A DNA stretch of 64,000 nucleotides from Lacrimispora amygdalina (GCF_900205965.1 NZ_OAOF01000015.1:81025-145024), one strand, 5' to 3'. Counted from the first letter of the stretch, positions 16,330 through 25,783 are shown. Program-made: numbers and translations. Notes: generated from the letters alone by a model not told the origin.

Positions 16330-17709
16330 ATGTATCAAATTGATTTTCATAAACCACAGGCAGTTCATTTTATCGGTATTGGAGGAATCAGCATGAGCGG
16401 TCTGGCTGAGATTCTCATAGACGAGGGATTTACAGTGACCGGATCAGATTCTCATGAATCGGAACTGACACATCATCTTGAGGCAAAAGGCGCAAACGTT
16501 GCGTATGGACAGCGTGCGGAGAATATTACAGAGGGAATCGATGTTGTGGTTTATACGGCTGCGGTACATTCCGACAATCCCGAGCTGAAAGCTGCGAAAG
16601 AAAAGGGACTTCCTATTCTCAGCAGGGCCGAACTTCTTGGTCAGATGATGAAAAATTATGAGAATGCAATTGCTATTTCAGGTACCCACGGAAAAACAAC
16701 GACAACCTCCATGATTACAGAAGTACTTCTCTGTGCAGATGTGGACCCTACCATTTCTGTGGGAGGTATTTTAAACTCCATAGGTGGTAATATCCGCGTA
16801 GGCGGTCCGGAATTGTTTGTTACCGAAGCCTGTGAATATACCAACAGTTTTCTTTCTTTTTATCCCACTGTAGAGATTATTTTAAATATAGAAGCGGATC
16901 ATCTGGATTTCTTTAAAGATATTAAGGATATCCGCAATTCATTTCGTCTTTTTGCCCAGAAGCTGCCAAAGGATGGACTGCTAGTAATTAATAATGATAT
17001 CGATAATATTGAGGAGATCGTGCGTGATCTGCCTTGTAAGGTAATTACCTTTGGAAAGAGAGCTGGAAGCAGGTACCAGGCAGATTCCATAATATTTGAT
17101 GATCTGGCAAGAGCCACTTATGAATTGAAAATAGACGGCAGTGTTGTGGATACGGTAACTCTTGGAGTTCCCGGAGAGCATAATGTTTATAACTCTCTGG
17201 CGGCGGCTGCCGTATGTGCAGAACTGGGGATTTCACTGGAACAGGTGAAAAAGGGACTGAAGCATTTTACAGGAACTAACCGCCGTTTTGAAAAAAAAGG
17301 TGAACTGGGAGGCGTGACTATTATTGATGATTATGCCCACCATCCCCAGGAGATCCGGGCAACGTTAAATACTGCGCAGCATTATCCACATAAGAAACTC
17401 TGGGTGGTATTTCAGCCCCATACGTATACACGTACAAAGGCATTTCTTGACGAATTTGCAGATGCACTGTCTCTGGCAGACGAGGTGATACTTGCAGAAA
17501 TATATGCAGCAAGAGAAAGCGACAATCTGGGGATCAGTTCAGCGGATATTGTGGAGAGAATAGAGAAAAAGGGCGTGAAAGCGCATTATATCACCACATT
17601 TGACGAGATTGAAACATTTATTTTAGAAAATTGTATACACGGTGATTTGTTGATAACTATGGGTGCCGGAGATATTGTAAAAGTGGGAGAAAAGCTGTTA
17701 GGCTTATAG
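16330..17709 (+). CDS. murC: UDP-N-acetylmuramate--L-alanine ligase
   Basis: 459 residues, full length for MurC. It adds L-Ala to UDP-MurNAc with ATP hydrolysis, the first peptide step of peptidoglycan synthesis in the cytoplasm. The N-terminal UDP-binding loop is HFIGIGGISMSGLAEIL (13-29). The ATP P-loop is GTHGKTTTT (118-126). EADHLDFF and the C-terminal DDYAHHPQEI and VVFQPHTYTRT motifs are present. It stands alone rather than in a dcw cluster; murG is also separate at 47,349. A terminator that overlaps a DnaA box follows. Confidence 0.97.
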   Translation: MYQIDFHKPQAVHFIGIGGISMSGLAEILIDEGFTVTGSDSHESELTHHLEAKGANVAYGQRAENITEGIDVVVYTAAVHSDNPELKAAKEKGLPILSRAELLGQMMKNYENAIAISGTHGKTTTTSMITEVLLCADVDPTISVGGILNSIGGNIRVGGPELFVTEACEYTNSFLSFYPTVEIILNIEADHLDFFKDIKDIRNSFRLFAQKLPKDGLLVINNDIDNIEEIVRDLPCKVITFGKRAGSRYQADSIIFDDLARATYELKIDGSVVDTVTLGVPGEHNVYNSLAAAAVCAELGISLEQVKKGLKHFTGTNRRFEKKGELGGVTIIDDYAHHPQEIRATLNTAQHYPHKKLWVVFQPHTYTRTKAFLDEFADALSLADEVILAEIYAARESDNLGISSADIVERIEKKGVKAHYITTFDEIETFILENCIHGDLLITMGAGDIVKVGEKLLGL

Positions 17710-17909
17710 TTATCCACATTATCCACATAGTTTTCAACATTTTATGTTAAGAAGCTATGTGGATTTTTTAATTTACATAAATTATCGTCTCACAATTTAA
17801 GAAATCTCGGTTTTATCAGCATTTCGACAGGAATATAGTGGATAAACGAAGATTATGTATACTTGGTTTCCACATTATCCACAATATCCACAATTGATTT
17901 AGTGGATAA
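17710..17909. promoter_or_regulatory. cluster of DnaA boxes upstream of dnaD-dnaI
   Basis: Perfect TTATCCACA boxes lie in tandem at 17710-17718 and 17719-17727, and again at 17875-17883. Near matches are at 17866-17874 (GTTTCCACA), 17884-17892 (ATATCCACA), and on the minus strand at 17758-17766, 17837-17845 and 17901-17909 (the last two TTATCCACT). That is seven or eight boxes in 200 bp, with an AT-rich stretch around 17765-17815. No dnaA or dnaN is adjacent, so this is more likely a DnaA-regulated promoter or titration site than the chromosomal origin, though an origin role is not excluded. Confidence 0.8.
17719..17770 (+). terminator. terminator of murC overlapping a DnaA box
   Basis: ATCCACATAG (17721) pairs with CTATGTGGAT (17755-17764) and is followed by TTTTTT. 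The left arm contains most of the second perfect DnaA box. Confidence 0.75.
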
Positions 17910-17938
17910 CTGCCCCTATTTTCTTTTGGAAAGACCTG

Positions 17939-17947
17939 TGGTATGAT
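17939..17947 (+). promoter_or_regulatory. extended -10 promoter for dnaD-dnaI
   Basis: TGGTATGAT gives a TGn-extended -10 with a weak -35. It lies 26 nt upstream of the DnaD-domain gene and 30 bp after the last DnaA box. Confidence 0.5.
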
Positions 17948-17972
17948 AAGAATACGATAAAAAGGTGAGGTT

Positions 17973-19016
17973 ATGGCGGTGAATTTTAAAAGCAGTTTTA
18001 AGATCAATGGTACGATAATATCAAATCAGTTCATAGATGAATTTATGGCTTCGGCTAATGGTGAATATATAAAAGAATATCTGTTCCTGATGCGTCATGA
18101 GGGTGAAGAGGTGACCATTTCCATGATTGCCGATGCTTTAAATCATACGGAGGCCGATGTGATGCGTGCCTTATCTTACTGGAAAAAAGCCGGAGTATTA
18201 AGCGAGCCGGCAGCGTCAAAGCCAGCGCTTTCCCCTGCCGCATCGGAGACAGCATGTTCCGTACGCCCTGCTGACGAAGGAAAGAAAGAAAAGACTGTTG
18301 AATCTCCAGAGCGTAAGTCATACACTCCACAACAGATCAGCGGACTGGCAGGAGATGAGGATTTTTCCCAGTTGCTTTATATTGCCCAGAAATATATGAA
18401 TAAAGTTTTCACCCAGAGGGAATGTGAGGTATTTGCTTACCTTTACGATGGTCTTCATATGCCCTCAGAGCTTTTGGAATATGCGGTGGAGCATTGTGTG
18501 CAGGGTGGACATACCAGCATCCGTTATATTGAGACAGTAGCCATTAACTGGCATGAAAAAGGTTTTAAGACAGTAGATGATGCCAAAAATTATGCACTTA
18601 CATTTTCAAAGGATTCTTTTGCAGTGATGAGAGCTTTTGGACTGAGTGACCGTAATCCCGGTGCTTCAGAACGGGATTATATGGATAAATGGCTTCGTAC
18701 ATACGGATTTACCAAAGAGCTGGTTATTGAGGCATGTAACCGGACCCTGACAGCTACGCATGCCCCCAGCTTTCCTTATACGGACAAGATTATAGAAGGC
18801 TGGAAGAAAGCCGGAGTCCGTACGATGGAAGACATCCGTAAGCTGGATGAGCAGCATGCGGATCGGAAAAAGAACGGCAGTGACAAAAGTGCTAAGGCAG
18901 CAGTGAATGCAGCAGGCGCAAAGGGAAGGAACGGGCAGAACCAGTTTCAGAACTTTCCTCAACGGGAGATTGATTATGATGCTCTTATTCTTGAACAGCT
19001 TACAGAGCTTAAATAA
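17973..19016 (+). CDS. dnaD: DnaD-domain primosome protein
   Basis: 347 residues. The N-terminal ~75 residues form a winged-helix-like domain (EYIKEYLFLMRHEGEEVTIS, then DVMRALSYWKKAGVL). A low-complexity Ala/Ser/Pro/Lys linker follows (~78-110). Two DnaB_2/DnaD C-terminal domains end in the YxxxIxxxW signature: YIETVAINWHEKG near 185 and YTDKIIEGWKKAG near 272. Such proteins bridge DnaA and DNA to helicase loading. It is 32 nt upstream of the DnaI/DnaC-like loader and directly behind the DnaA-box cluster. The gene symbol follows the domain; strict orthology to Bacillus DnaD is not certain. Confidence 0.9.
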   Translation: MAVNFKSSFKINGTIISNQFIDEFMASANGEYIKEYLFLMRHEGEEVTISMIADALNHTEADVMRALSYWKKAGVLSEPAASKPALSPAASETACSVRPADEGKKEKTVESPERKSYTPQQISGLAGDEDFSQLLYIAQKYMNKVFTQRECEVFAYLYDGLHMPSELLEYAVEHCVQGGHTSIRYIETVAINWHEKGFKTVDDAKNYALTFSKDSFAVMRAFGLSDRNPGASERDYMDKWLRTYGFTKELVIEACNRTLTATHAPSFPYTDKIIEGWKKAGVRTMEDIRKLDEQHADRKKNGSDKSAKAAVNAAGAKGRNGQNQFQNFPQREIDYDALILEQLTELK

Positions 19017-19048
19017 CAAAGTGAAGCACAACAGGAACGGAGGTAGCT

Positions 19049-20044
19049 ATGGCACTGAGCAATTCACAATATGACGCCATCATGCGGGCTTACGGGCAGC
19101 AGCAGTTGAAGAACCGGCATGAACAGGAAAAGCGGATTGCACAGGTTTATTTAAAAATACCTGTAATAAAGGAACTTGACGATTCCATAAGTACAAGAGC
19201 CGTGGCATGTGCCCGCAGGCTTTTAGACGGAGATAAGGAAGCTCTAAAGGAGCTGAGAGATGAAATCGCGGATTTACGGGAACAGAAGACGGTTCTTCTT
19301 AAATCCTCCGGGTATCCCGCAGATTATATGGAGATGCAGTATTTATGTCCCGACTGTAAGGATACCGGCTATGCAGATGGAATAAAGTGCCATTGTTTCC
19401 GACAGTCGGAGATGAGATATTTATATGCACAGTCCAATATTGAACAGATTATTGCAGTAGAGAATTTTGAAACATTTTCTTATGAGTACTTTGATAATAC
19501 CAGAGTAATCCCGGTTTTAAACAGGACAGTAAAACAGTATATGATGCAGGTAACGGAGACCTGCAAAAATTTTGTAAAAGACCTTCCGAAAGAGCATGGA
19601 AATCTTCTGTTTACAGGACCTACCGGTGTAGGAAAGACGTTTTTAACCAACTGTATCGCCAAAGAGCTGATTGACCGTTTTTATTCCGTGATTTATTTAT
19701 CCGCCAATGATCTTTTTGAAGTGTTTTCCAAGAATCGTTTTGATTATCAGGATGAGGAAGATATGAAAGGAATGTATCAATACATTCTCGACTGTGACCT
19801 TTTAATCATCGATGATCTTGGTACAGAGTTAAATAACAGCTTTACCTCTTCCGAACTTTTCTACTGCATTAATGAGCGGCTTAATTCATCAAAATCGACG
19901 ATTATCTCTACCAATCATCCGATTAATGAATTACGGGACCGTTATACAGAACGGGTTACTTCCAGACTGATCAGCCGTTATACGGTAATTCCGCTCTACG
20001 GAGATGATATCCGAATCAGGAAAAAATCCAAACGTGGAGAATGA
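19049..20044 (+). CDS. dnaI: DnaI/DnaC-type helicase loader ATPase
   Basis: 331 residues. The N-terminal part has a zinc-binding motif CPDCKDTGYADGIKCHC (residues ~94-110) as in DnaI. The AAA+ domain has Walker A GPTGVGKT (~193), Walker B LLIIDDLG (~251), sensor STNHPI and the C-terminal ERVTSRLI box. It loads replicative helicase DnaB onto DNA. GGAGGTAGCT precedes the ATG. With DnaD it forms a primosome operon. It could also be labelled DnaC-like. Confidence 0.92.
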   Translation: MALSNSQYDAIMRAYGQQQLKNRHEQEKRIAQVYLKIPVIKELDDSISTRAVACARRLLDGDKEALKELRDEIADLREQKTVLLKSSGYPADYMEMQYLCPDCKDTGYADGIKCHCFRQSEMRYLYAQSNIEQIIAVENFETFSYEYFDNTRVIPVLNRTVKQYMMQVTETCKNFVKDLPKEHGNLLFTGPTGVGKTFLTNCIAKELIDRFYSVIYLSANDLFEVFSKNRFDYQDEEDMKGMYQYILDCDLLIIDDLGTELNNSFTSSELFYCINERLNSSKSTIISTNHPINELRDRYTERVTSRLISRYTVIPLYGDDIRIRKKSKRGE

Positions 20045-20063
20045 CAAAAACTATCCGATTAAC

Positions 20064-20092
20064 TTGACTATTTTCGCGCATAATGTTATAAA
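20064..20092 (+). promoter_or_regulatory. sigma-A promoter for PRPP synthetase gene
   Basis: TTGACT, 17-bp spacer, TATAAA. It lies 43 nt upstream of the start codon at 20135. Confidence 0.85.
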
Positions 20093-20134
20093 AGAACCGT
20101 TGCAATGCATAAGGACACGTTGGAGGAGAAACGA

Positions 20135-21313
20135 ATGCTTTACGAAGAGAAAACGATAGAAACCATTCCGGTTGGACCATTGGGCTTAATTCCTTTAAAA
20201 AGCTGCAAGGAACTGGGAGAAAAAGTAAATGATTATCTGGTGGAATGGAGAAAGGACCGGGAAAGTGAACATAAGTCTACCATCGCTTTTTCCGGTTATC
20301 AGAGAGAGAGCTATATCATCGGAGCCACCACCCCCAGATTTGGAACCGGAGAGGCGAAAGGAACACTGCAGCAATCTGTGCGTGGAGATGACCTTTATAT
20401 CATGGTTGACGTCTGTAATTACAGTCTGACCTATTCTCTGTGTGGGATGACCAACCACATGTCCCCCGATGATCATTTTCAGGATTTAAAACGTGTGATC
20501 GCAGCATCTGCGGGTAAGCCCAGACGCATTAACGTGATTATGCCTTTCTTATATGAGAGCCGACAGCATAAGCGTTCCAGAAGAGAATCCCTTGACTGTG
20601 CATTAGCGCTTCGTGAGCTTGTAAATATGGGTGTAGAGAATATTATTACGTTTGATGCTCATGATCCCAGAGTTCAGAATGCGATTCCATTAAAGGGGTT
20701 TGAGACGGTTCAGCCAATTTATCAGTTTATCAAATACTTATTAAAAGAAGAGAAGGAACTGGATATTGACAGTGAGCATATGATGGTAATCAGCCCTGAC
20801 GAAGGCGGTATGGGACGTGCTGTGTTCTTCGCCAATGTGTTGGGACTTGATATGGGTATGTTTTACAAACGGCGCGATTATACGCAGATTGTGAATGGAC
20901 GCAATCCAATTGTTGCACACGAATTTCTGGGAAGCAGCGTAGAAGGTAAAGATGTAATTATTGTGGATGATATGATTTCCTCTGGCGAAAGTATGCTTGA
21001 TGTTGCAAAAGAACTGAAACGGAGAAAGGCAAAAAAAGTATTTGTCTGTGCTACCTTCGGACTCTTTACCAACGGCCTTGCAAAGTTTGATGAATATTAT
21101 GAAAATGGCTTGATCGACAGGATTTTAACCACTAATCTGGTATACCAGACACCGGATCTTCTGTCCAGACCTTATTATATTAATGTTGATATGAGCAAAT
21201 ACATCGCTCTTATCATTGATAATTTAAACCATGATGCCTCCCTGAGTCCACTCCTCAATCCAACTACAAGAATTAACCGTCTGCTGGAGCGCTACCGCGC
21301 TGGAGACCGTTAA
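20135..21313 (+). CDS. prs: ribose-phosphate pyrophosphokinase (PRPP synthetase), long form
   Basis: 392 residues. I use the ATG at 20135, which has GGAGGAG nine bases upstream, rather than 20105. The enzyme makes PRPP from ribose-5-phosphate and ATP. PYLYE-like MPFLYESRQHKR (~150) and the PRPP loop VIIVDDMISSGESM (~282) are clear. It is ~75 residues longer than the usual ~315-residue form, mainly at the N-terminus and in the ~100-140 region. This long type recurs in Clostridia. It has its own promoter and is followed by brnQ after 15 nt. Confidence 0.9.
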   Translation: MLYEEKTIETIPVGPLGLIPLKSCKELGEKVNDYLVEWRKDRESEHKSTIAFSGYQRESYIIGATTPRFGTGEAKGTLQQSVRGDDLYIMVDVCNYSLTYSLCGMTNHMSPDDHFQDLKRVIAASAGKPRRINVIMPFLYESRQHKRSRRESLDCALALRELVNMGVENIITFDAHDPRVQNAIPLKGFETVQPIYQFIKYLLKEEKELDIDSEHMMVISPDEGGMGRAVFFANVLGLDMGMFYKRRDYTQIVNGRNPIVAHEFLGSSVEGKDVIIVDDMISSGESMLDVAKELKRRKAKKVFVCATFGLFTNGLAKFDEYYENGLIDRILTTNLVYQTPDLLSRPYYINVDMSKYIALIIDNLNHDASLSPLLNPTTRINRLLERYRAGDR

Positions 21314-21328
21314 TACCAAAGGGGGATT

Positions 21329-22630
21329 ATGGAACGATTAACAAAAGAAAAATTAGTTTTAGCGGGATTAACGGTATTCTCCATGTTTTTTGGAGCAGGA
21401 AACCTGATTTTCCCCCCTTTTTTAGGCGCATCAGCGGGAATGTCTGTGTGGATTGCGGTAGCTGGATTTGCAGTAACCGCGATTGGTTTTCCAGTTTTAG
21501 GCGTGGTGGCAGTAGCGCAGTCCGGCGGACTGGATAAACTGGCTGGTCGGGTTCATCCTAAATTTGCATTTATATTTACCCTGTTAATTTATTTATCCAT
21601 CGGACCCTGCCTTGCAATTCCCAGAACTGCAAGTACATCTTTTGAGATGGCAGTGGTACCCTTTCTGAAGGCAGGAAGTGCCACTGGCTGGATGCAGTTT
21701 CTATATTCCGTGGTATTTTTTACCATAGCCTTTGCCGTTGCCTTAAAACCTGACAAGCTGACGGAACGGCTGGGAAAGATACTGACTCCCATACTTTTGG
21801 TACTGATCACAGTGATCTTTGCCGGCTGCCTCCTACATCCGGCAGGCACTTATGGACAGTCAGCCGAAACTTATCAAAAAGCCCCGTTTGTCAAAGGATT
21901 TCTGGAAGGCTATATGACGATGGATACCATTGCGGCTTTGAATTTCGGAATTATTATATCTTTGAATATTAAAGCCATGGGTATCCGGAAAGAAGCAGAT
22001 GTGGTTCGCGAGACCATTAAAGCCGGCTTTTTTGCCGGAGGGATCCTTCTGTTGGTTTACAGTGCCTTATCTCATGTAGGTGCAGTGACCGGAGGAGCAT
22101 TTGGTGTTACAGAAAATGGTGCGCAAACCCTGAATCAGGCGGTACAATTCTTATATGGGAAAGCAGGTCTTGTTCTGCTTGCGGCTGTTTTTTTTATCGC
22201 ATGCCTGAATACGTGTATTGGACTGATCAGCTGTTGCAGTAAGTACTTCTGCACGATTATACCCAAAGTGGGATACCGGACATGGGCTTTTTTGTTCGCT
22301 TTCATCAGCCTGATTATTTCTAATGCAGGACTTAATAAGATACTGGAGATATCCGTTCCAGTCTTAAATGCTCTATATCCGATCTCAATCGTACTGATCA
22401 TCCTTTCCTTTGCGTTCCGGGATGGGAGACGTTGGAGAGCAGTCTATGTCTGCTCCATGGGATTAACAGGAATCACGGGGGTGCTGCTGGCATTGGAACA
22501 GGCAGGAGCAGAATTTTTACATGGTATGCTTTTCGATCTTCCGCTTTATTCAGCTGGGCTTGCCTGGATATGTCCGGCTATCTTGGGAATTATAATCGGA
22601 TCTGTGATTGATTTTGTTAAAAATATATGA
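21329..22630 (+). CDS. brnQ: branched-chain amino acid carrier, BrnQ (LIVCS) family
   Basis: 433 residues with about twelve hydrophobic helices. The N-terminal motif LVLAGLTVFSMFFGAGNLIF is characteristic of the LIVCS family, as is ARTASTSFEMAVVPFL in helix 3. It imports Leu, Ile and Val with Na+ or H+. GGGGGATT lies upstream of the ATG. It follows the PRPP synthetase gene closely and may be co-transcribed. A shared bidirectional terminator follows. Confidence 0.95.
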   Translation: MERLTKEKLVLAGLTVFSMFFGAGNLIFPPFLGASAGMSVWIAVAGFAVTAIGFPVLGVVAVAQSGGLDKLAGRVHPKFAFIFTLLIYLSIGPCLAIPRTASTSFEMAVVPFLKAGSATGWMQFLYSVVFFTIAFAVALKPDKLTERLGKILTPILLVLITVIFAGCLLHPAGTYGQSAETYQKAPFVKGFLEGYMTMDTIAALNFGIIISLNIKAMGIRKEADVVRETIKAGFFAGGILLLVYSALSHVGAVTGGAFGVTENGAQTLNQAVQFLYGKAGLVLLAAVFFIACLNTCIGLISCCSKYFCTIIPKVGYRTWAFLFAFISLIISNAGLNKILEISVPVLNALYPISIVLIILSFAFRDGRRWRAVYVCSMGLTGITGVLLALEQAGAEFLHGMLFDLPLYSAGLAWICPAILGIIIGSVIDFVKNI

Positions 22631-22637
22631 TTAATAT

Positions 22638-22684
22638 AAAGAAATCCCTGAAAGAGATTTTCGTCTCTCTCAGGGATTTCTTTA
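22638..22684. terminator. bidirectional terminator between brnQ and yhaN-like gene
   Basis: AAAGAAATCCCTGAAAGAGA pairs with TCTCTCTCAGGGATTTCTTT around TTTTCG, with A- and T-rich flanks on both sides. Confidence 0.9.
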
Positions 22685-24544
22685 TATTTCAACTAAATGA
22701 TAAGGCATTAAGTTTGCGGTCAGCATCTGTGCTTCCCGCTGATGGCAGGTGAATATAATAATCTGATTACTATATGTACCTGACAGCCATTTTAATCCAG
22801 TTTTTAACCGATCGTCATCATATAGGACAAAGCTGTCATCAAAGATAAACGGCATTTTTTCATCACCGGTCTGAATCAGAGTGGCTGCAGCCAGACGAAG
22901 AGCCAGATAGACCTGATCCATGGTTCCGCTGCTGACCTGCTCTAAAGGAACCAGTTTGGTTTTGGTATTTAAAAAAATATTTAAGTTTTCATCTACACTC
23001 ATGCTGGTATAGATCCCGCCGGTAATTCCTGAGATTAAATCAGAAGCTGCCTTATTTAAGTAAAGACCGAACGAGTCGCGGATGGAGGAAGATAAGCTGG
23101 TCATGGTTTCTAATGCTAAGTCCACAGCAGCGATTTCCTCCCGGATACGGTCGTTTTCAGCTATAATATGCTTTAGTCCCTCCGCCTGGGTTTTACAGCC
23201 GGACAGATGATCCAGTTTCTTTTCCAGCTCCCACTGGTTTTTTTGCTGTGTCTCTATGGTTTCTCCGCATCCTTCCAGCTTTTTATTAAGTTCTTCAATC
23301 TCAACCGCCTTCTGGTTAATGGCTGCTTCCGATTTGGAGACGGCAGAACACAGTCGTGTGAATTCTGCCATGCGGTTTTGAAATGCCTGCATGGAATCCT
23401 GTGTAATATCGGTTTCTTCTAAATGCCTTGACAGGATCTCCTGAAGAATCTTGCCGCTCATTTCCATATCCTTTTGATGGTGGCGGATCCTTAAAAACAG
23501 GATTAAGCCAATCAGGTAGAATATAAGAGCACCGCTTACAAAAATACTCAGAAGCAGGATGAGATCAATGCCATAATACGCAGAGAAATAATTGGATTCA
23601 CCTAAATAATAAATAATCCCCGTGCTGCACAGTAAAAGGGTTGCAACAATCAGTGATACAGCAGAAGCGATCTTTTTCAGCTTGCGGCTGCATGCTGTCT
23701 GCGCCGCCATATATTCTTCATAATGCTCCTGCGCCTTTCTGGAACATGACTGAATGGATTCGTGGTCAGTAAACTGGTTGCTTGTGAGAACCTGCCGGCC
23801 TCTTGCTACTTTTTTAATCAGCTCCTCTTTTTCCGTCTGGCGCTCTTCTAAGTCAGCCTTCATATCCTGACGTAGCTTCTGGTAGGACTTAATCTGGTTC
23901 TCGTACTCAGGAGCTGAGATTTCTTTCTCAATATTGCGGATTTCACTTAATAATGAGGTATAAGTGCGTGCTGCTTCCGGAACCATCTGCGCTTCCAGCT
24001 CTTTTTTCTGGGATTTTAAACAAGCCGCTGCTTTGGTAATATTAAGTGCAAGGTTGCCTGTTGTATTTAAGTTGGCAATATAATTTTTCAGTTCTGTGAC
24101 CATACCTTCGTCGGTGGCACTTTTTAACTGCCCGATACTGATGGTGTTGATGTAGGAGGTTTCGCTTAAACCGCAGAGAAGATCATCTAGGAATGATTTT
24201 GTCGGTTCAATTTCCCGTCCTGCAGTTTCATCTACGATCTTAAACTCTTTCTTATTCTTCTGAAAAGTCCGCTCGATCCGGTAGATATGTTCCTTATGTT
24301 CTACACGGATCTGTCCTTCATAGGTTCCGCTGTTTTCCCATGGTTCAAATCGGGAGTAAAGATCATTTCTCGATGCCCTTCCCCTCTGGCGTTCAATTCC
24401 AAAGAGCATGCTGCGGATAAAAGTATGGATTGTGGATTTACCTGCCTCATTTTTTCCATAAACAATGTTGATTCCATCATGAAACGTTAAATTCCTGCCA
24501 TGGAACTTTCCGAATCCATTGATGTAGATGTCCAGTATTTTCAT
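22682..24544 (-). CDS. SbcC/YhaN-like AAA ATPase (SMC-type)
   Basis: 620 residues. Walker A is GKNEAGKST near residue 34, with FGKFHGRNLTFHDGINIVYG before it. Long coiled coils occupy ~180-290 and ~370-480, separated by two membrane-like hydrophobic segments (~295-350: SLIVATLLLCSTGIIYYLGE and ILLLSIFVSGALIFYLIGLI). The C-terminal signature is VSSGTMDQVYLALRLA with Walker B MPFIFDDSFV. It pairs with the metallophosphatase just upstream (2-nt gap), as in YhaO-YhaN, an Mre11-Rad50-like DNA-end processing complex. The transmembrane pair inside the coiled coil matches YhaN-type rather than soluble SbcC. Confidence 0.88.
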   Translation of the reverse strand: MKILDIYINGFGKFHGRNLTFHDGINIVYGKNEAGKSTIHTFIRSMLFGIERQRGRASRNDLYSRFEPWENSGTYEGQIRVEHKEHIYRIERTFQKNKKEFKIVDETAGREIEPTKSFLDDLLCGLSETSYINTISIGQLKSATDEGMVTELKNYIANLNTTGNLALNITKAAACLKSQKKELEAQMVPEAARTYTSLLSEIRNIEKEISAPEYENQIKSYQKLRQDMKADLEERQTEKEELIKKVARGRQVLTSNQFTDHESIQSCSRKAQEHYEEYMAAQTACSRKLKKIASAVSLIVATLLLCSTGIIYYLGESNYFSAYYGIDLILLLSIFVSGALIFYLIGLILFLRIRHHQKDMEMSGKILQEILSRHLEETDITQDSMQAFQNRMAEFTRLCSAVSKSEAAINQKAVEIEELNKKLEGCGETIETQQKNQWELEKKLDHLSGCKTQAEGLKHIIAENDRIREEIAAVDLALETMTSLSSSIRDSFGLYLNKAASDLISGITGGIYTSMSVDENLNIFLNTKTKLVPLEQVSSGTMDQVYLALRLAAATLIQTGDEKMPFIFDDSFVLYDDDRLKTGLKWLSGTYSNQIIIFTCHQREAQMLTANLMPYHLVEI

Positions 24545-24546
24545 GG

Positions 24547-25617
24547 TCAGCTCCTTTCATCCGTAGTACGAAGCAAAGCATTGATACCGTAATAGAGTGC
24601 TTTTTTTTCCACTCCGCTCATCTCTGGTTTCTGAAGTGCCTGAATAAAAAAACCGATCATGTCACTGGGGTGTTCGGCAAAGAGAGCGGAAAAATTATAC
24701 TGTGGTTCTGATTCATCAATCATTTCAAGAATCTTAAACCGGGTAGAAAGCATGTCTAAATCAAATGTAATATCCGGATCCCTCATGCCTCGTATGCGGA
24801 ACCGATAGATATTCTCTATGCCCCGGTTCTGGATTTCCTGTGTAATTTTCATAGCAAGTTCTGTATTGGTGGTGGCTGGGGTGACATTGACTGCAAGAGA
24901 GATGTACTGAAGCTTTGCGAGAGGAATGAATTTCAGGGAGGTTACCATACGGGTTACCTCGTTGATCTCCCCAACCATCATGCCGTGGTGTCCTGATTCT
25001 GTCTTATCCAGGGGTTCTGGAGAACCTGCAAAAGCCATACGGTTTTCAATAAGAATCTCAGGGCGGTGGATGTGTCCCATGGCGATGTAAGAAAAGTCCA
25101 GGCTCGACATGGCGCCTTTATCAAAGGGGATATGGTTGGCATCTCCTCCGTGGCCTAAAAGAACATGAATTCTACCGTTATTAGGTACCTTTAAGTGGTC
25201 AAGACGATTTTCCGGTATCTCTACAGAGTGATAACTGAAACCATAGACCTCTGTATTAATTTCCTTAAAATAAACGCTTTCCAGCTCTTCTCCCATGAGA
25301 TAAGTTACATTCGGTGCCCATGTAAAACTTAAAAGAGCAGAGTTATTCCGAATGCGGTCATGGTTTCCGGCTATAATGACCACACGAACACCCGGAATGG
25401 TTGAAAATAAATAATTAATCTCTTTTAAATCTCTGGCAAGGGGCTGTCGGTGGAAGAGATCACCGGAAATAAAAAGACAGTCGGCTTCCATAGTCTTCGC
25501 CTGATTCACAGCCTTTGCGAATGTATCTTTAATGTCCTGGTAGCGCTCCCGGCTCCAGGGCTTATCACTGTCGGGGCTCATACCCCAGTGTACATCTGCA
25601 ATATGTATAAATTTCAT
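24547..25617 (-). CDS. SbcD/YhaO-like DNA repair metallophosphatase
   Basis: 356 residues. The ATG at 25617 is eight bases from GAGGT, while a GTG one codon earlier is also possible. Calcineurin-like phosphoesterase motifs are all present: HIADVHWG (D8, H10), SGDLFHR (~52), AGNHDR (~86), GHGG (~164) and GHIHRPE (~185). These bind two metal ions for nuclease action. The C-terminal capping part is variable. It is operonic with the YhaN-like ATPase downstream, and together they would make a DNA-end nuclease complex. Confidence 0.9.
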   Translation of the reverse strand: MKFIHIADVHWGMSPDSDKPWSRERYQDIKDTFAKAVNQAKTMEADCLFISGDLFHRQPLARDLKEINYLFSTIPGVRVVIIAGNHDRIRNNSALLSFTWAPNVTYLMGEELESVYFKEINTEVYGFSYHSVEIPENRLDHLKVPNNGRIHVLLGHGGDANHIPFDKGAMSSLDFSYIAMGHIHRPEILIENRMAFAGSPEPLDKTESGHHGMMVGEINEVTRMVTSLKFIPLAKLQYISLAVNVTPATTNTELAMKITQEIQNRGIENIYRFRIRGMRDPDITFDLDMLSTRFKILEMIDESEPQYNFSALFAEHPSDMIGFFIQALQKPEMSGVEKKALYYGINALLRTTDERS

Positions 25618-25692
25618 CACTCAATACCTCACTGGTACAGCACTGTATGAAGGAATCAGATGTTTGCTGTACGTATCCTCTTTCATAGACTT

Positions 25693-25739
25693 GGAACCAC
25701 ATATAAAAGAAATTCATAATTCCCTCTATATATGGTTCC
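25693..25739. repeat. inverted repeat upstream of yhaO-like gene
   Basis: GGAACCACATATA is mirrored by TATATATGGTTCC after a ~20-nt spacer. It lies between the yhaO-like start and the asnS terminator, so it may be an operator or mRNA stem. Confidence 0.5.
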
Positions 25740-25743
25740 TGTA

Positions 25744-25777
25744 TAAAGAGGCTGTCTGGTTGATTGGCAGCAGCCTC
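25744..25777 (-). terminator. intrinsic terminator of asnS
   Basis: On the minus strand GAGGCTG pairs with CAGCCTC around a 16-nt loop, followed by TTTATAC. Confidence 0.65.
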
Positions 25778-25783
25778 AGCGGC

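Noticed and set aside
17710..17909. Chromosomal origin (oriC)
   Set aside because: DnaA boxes are dense, but dnaA, dnaN and gyrase genes are absent, and the flanking genes are murC and dnaD; kept as a regulatory cluster with origin only as an alternative.
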